From: Flavisolibacter sp.
Lineage (GTDB): Bacteria; Bacteroidota; Bacteroidia; Chitinophagales; Chitinophagaceae
Length of the DNA stretch: 7,421 bases
NCBI GenBank assembly: GCA_025936195.1
Contig: JAICTW010000112.1
Coordinates: 1 to 7,421, forward strand
Direction of reading: 5' to 3'
Under the pieces are notes generated by a model, which saw only the letters and a list, made by a program, of their open reading frames with translations, searched no databases and was not told where the DNA came from. The translations under genes were made by a program, and so were the position numbers. Shown one piece after another: positions 5,946-7,421 of the stretch (within the stretch, counting starts at the first letter, position 1; each line of letters opens with the position of its first letter).

Positions 5946-6003
5946 AGCACTAATTTATAAAGACGAATGCTGTCCTGATGTTGGCAACTCAGGACAGGTC
6001 TGG
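5924..6003 (+). repeat. Intergenic repeat copy C (best conserved)
   Basis: An 80-base copy. It begins CACGCTGTCCGTGGTC, has an AT-rich middle (CTAATTTATAAAG), then CGAATGCTGTCCTGATG, TTGGCAACTCAGGACAGG and TCTGG. The hairpin arms CTGTCCTGA (5970-5978) and TCAGGACAG (5989-5997) are perfectly complementary over 9 bp, with loop TGTTGGCAAC. The right-hand 35 bases differ from copy B at only one position. It lies between kdpE and the receiver-only gene, both on the plus strand. An open frame of the downstream gene extends into this repeat, but that part is not coding. Confidence 0.82.
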
Positions 6004-6058
6004 TACCAATATTTGCTCAGGATTGGCCCAATTTTTTTACTTCGGTTCAAAAAAATCC

Positions 6059-6475
6059 ATGAATGATTCGCCTGTATTTATTGTTGATGGTGATCTTGAA
6101 GACAAAGAGTTGATTGAAGATGCATGGCAGGAGCTGGGCTTTACAAACAAACTGTACTTTTTTAATAATGCTGAAGACGTTATTCGTGAAATGGAAACAG
6201 GGACGGTGGTCCCATTCTTAATTATCAGCGAAATTGATTTGCCGAGAGTTTCGGGGTTACAACTAAAGCAGTATTTAGTAACGCATAAGTTCACCAACTT
6301 TAAAAGCATTCCCTTTGTATTTCTCACGGACACACCTTCGCAGGAACAGATTGAGCAGGCATATCATTTATGCACCAACGGCCTGTTCAAAAAGCAGGAT
6401 AACTTTAACAAGCTAAAGCAACAGTTAATTGATATCGTTAAATACTGGAAGGAAAGCATTGTACCAATGCACTGA
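6059..6475 (+). CDS. Single-domain receiver protein with degenerate phosphorylation site
   Basis: A 138-residue stand-alone receiver domain (CheY-like fold) with no output domain, a common type in Bacteroidota. Strand 1 is PVFIVDGDLED (5-15): D10 matches the first acidic residue, but the second (Asp13 of CheY) is G11. The block PFLIISEIDLPRVSG (52-66) aligns with LIxLDxNLPxxxG, placing E58 where the phosphorylated Asp should be. T90 in VFLTDTP and K112 in GLFKKQ keep the switch Thr and Lys, but the Pro after the Lys is Q113. It is therefore probably not phosphorylated in the normal way; Glu could mimic the phosphorylated state. The frame is open upstream to 5978, but that stretch encodes repeat copy C; the ATG at 6059 starts exactly where the receiver begins. 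It follows kdpE by 210 bases, with a hairpin between, so it is likely a separate unit. Confidence 0.85.
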   Translation: MNDSPVFIVDGDLEDKELIEDAWQELGFTNKLYFFNNAEDVIREMETGTVVPFLIISEIDLPRVSGLQLKQYLVTHKFTNFKSIPFVFLTDTPSQEQIEQAYHLCTNGLFKKQDNFNKLKQQLIDIVKYWKESIVPMH

Positions 6476-6493
6476 AATGTGGTTTTAATTTCT

Positions 6494-6561
6494 CACGCTG
6501 TCCGTCTTTCAAGATACCTATAAAACAAATGCTCCTGATTTTCAAACTCAGCCCAGCCTGG
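6494..6561 (+). repeat. Intergenic repeat copy D (shortened, diverged)
   Basis: A 68-base copy that starts CACGCTGTCCGTCTTTCAAG, runs through an A-rich middle (CTATAAAACAAATGCT) to CCTGATTTTC, AAACTCAG and ends CCCAGCCTGG. Relative to copy C it has lost about 12 bases, but it keeps the start, the spacing of the middle, the inner CTGA/TCAG arms and the terminal CTGG. The outer arms of the hairpin no longer pair. It lies between convergent genes (the receiver and the Ig/FN3 protein). Confidence 0.6.
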
Positions 6562-6572
6562 AAAGCCTTTCT

Positions 6573-7421
6573 CTATTTTTTTATATACACCTCATCTCCC
6601 GTCTGGGCTCTGTAAATCTCATGGCCATCTAACACCAGTCTTGTAGGCCAGTATTCTCCGAATTTCAAATCGAATCCGGGAGGAATTTTGGTACCCCAGC
6701 CTTCTGCGTATTGATGAAAACCACTCGTGCAATCTTTACCATCACCTCCTGTAAGAAAAAGTGAATCGGGATAATAAGCTCCAATCGAATAACTGTAAGG
6801 GCCTACGGTTGTTTTCTTACCTGCAGTATCTAAAACCGTGATCGTAAAGGTGGTTTCATCAAAATCCAGGATCTTGACATCAACCCAGCCTAAATAAGGC
6901 GGGTTAGTGCACGTGGCCGTGTTTACATAGCCTGGTATCGACTGAAACCTCCAGCTGACAAGGGCATAGCTTTGGCCTTTTAATGAGGGCTTCGGTATCG
7001 TTGTAAAGCTTACCTCATTTCCATAAGCAGTGCCGGCGCTGTTGGTTGCGTACGCCCTTACATAATACATGGTATTTACTGTTGCATCGCTTATCGTACT
7101 GGTAAAACTGCCCTTCCCAAATCTATCAGTGGTATGGAAGCCGTCAACCGTGGGATGCGGGGAAGTACTCCAGCAAATGCCTCGTGCTGTGATAGCAGCA
7201 CCACCATCGTCCGAAATAATTCCTCCCGAGAGGGCTCCGGTTGGTGTTATCGCCGTCACATTACTGGTCGTAAGGACAATAGGCCCCAAAGCAGTCGCTT
7301 TGAAACTTATTGGGCTTCCGGATATTTCCTTACCGGAAGAACTGTAGGCCCTTGCTATTACGGTCTGTTCACCAGTGGTGGAACCTAAGGTCCATTCTGC
7401 TTTTGCCGCTCCATTGACAGT
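6573..7421 (-). CDS. Surface/secreted protein with Ig-like and FN3-like domains, C-terminal part
   Basis: The frame is open to the right edge, so the N-terminus is missing; 282 residues are visible. Visible residues 1-46 (AEWTLGS, then GEQTVIARAYS, then SPISFKATA) are the end of a bacterial Ig-like domain. Residues about 47-141 form one repeat typical of Bacteroidota surface proteins: GGIISDDGGA, ITARGICWS, SPHPTV, GSFTSTI, TMYYVRAYATNSAGTAYGNE and VSFTT, an FN3-like fold. The last 140 residues (SLKGQSYALVSWRFQ to EVYIKK) contain two Cys (in TATCTNPP and GKDCTSG) and many aromatics; I do not recognise this domain. There is no type IX secretion sorting domain at the C-terminus, and signal or lipoprotein sequences would be off the window. 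A role in adhesion, carbohydrate binding or cell-surface display is the family expectation, not shown here. An internal TTG at 7289 should not be taken as the start. Confidence 0.85.
   Translation of the reverse strand, partial: TVNGAAKAEWTLGSTTGEQTVIARAYSSSGKEISGSPISFKATALGPIVLTTSNVTAITPTGALSGGIISDDGGAAITARGICWSTSPHPTVDGFHTTDRFGKGSFTSTISDATVNTMYYVRAYATNSAGTAYGNEVSFTTIPKPSLKGQSYALVSWRFQSIPGYVNTATCTNPPYLGWVDVKILDFDETTFTITVLDTAGKKTTVGPYSYSIGAYYPDSLFLTGGDGKDCTSGFHQYAEGWGTKIPPGFDLKFGEYWPTRLVLDGHEIYRAQTGDEVYIKK

Noticed and set aside
5978..6058. N-terminal extension of the receiver protein
   Set aside because: These codons translate repeat copy C and following intergenic DNA; the receiver fold starts exactly at the ATG at 6059.
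5924..6561. Receiver gene flanked by repeats C and D as an integron cassette with attC sites
   Set aside because: The spacing and gene orientation look cassette-like, but the repeats lack proper RYYYAAC/GTTRRRY core sites (GTTGGCA breaks the purine rule). Other intervals between copies contain several genes in both directions, and no integrase is visible.
274..6561. CRISPR array from the regularly structured repeats
   Set aside because: Copies are diverged, kilobases apart, and separated by genes rather than spacers.

Overview
The window reads as chromosomal DNA of a Bacteroidota bacterium, probably near the Chitinophagaceae/Sphingobacteriia. This is inferred from protein style: FN3/Ig-like tandem surface protein, stand-alone receiver protein, and a KdpD-type kinase without the N-terminal KdpD domain. 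Putative promoters match the Bacteroidota pattern TTTG-N19/21-TAnnTTTG, and clear Shine-Dalgarno sequences are absent. No rRNA, tRNA, CRISPR array, transposase or integrase is visible.

Left part (1-1965): the N-terminal 81 codons of a barstar-family (ribonuclease inhibitor) gene run off the left edge on the minus strand. To its right are a small secreted Cys-rich protein (416-667), a 528-base gap without a convincing gene but with several hairpins, and a multi-pass membrane protein of the DUF7010 type (1196-1777).

Centre (1966-5848): a potassium module. A kup K+ uptake gene on the minus strand is split into two frames at a run of seven T (mRNA sense). It is divergent from a kdpD-like histidine kinase and a kdpE response regulator, which overlap by 8 bases. 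The 151-base divergent region holds a perfect -7 box for each direction. It also holds a tandem 11-bp direct repeat resembling a KdpE operator, upstream of the kinase promoter. The simplest model is that KdpE autoregulates its operon and may also control kup; no kdpFABC pump genes are in view.

Right part (5849-7421): a strong hairpin follows kdpE. Next comes a 138-aa single-domain receiver protein whose phospho-acceptor Asp appears to be Glu. Last is the C-terminal part of a large Ig-like/FN3-like surface protein on the minus strand, running off the right edge.

Across the whole window, four diverged copies (about 68-81 bp) of one intergenic repeat lie at 274, 1825, 5924 and 6494, all in the same orientation. 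They have a shared two-part architecture and a hairpin (CTGTCCTGA...TCAGGACAG in the best copy). This repeat family is the least explained structure here.
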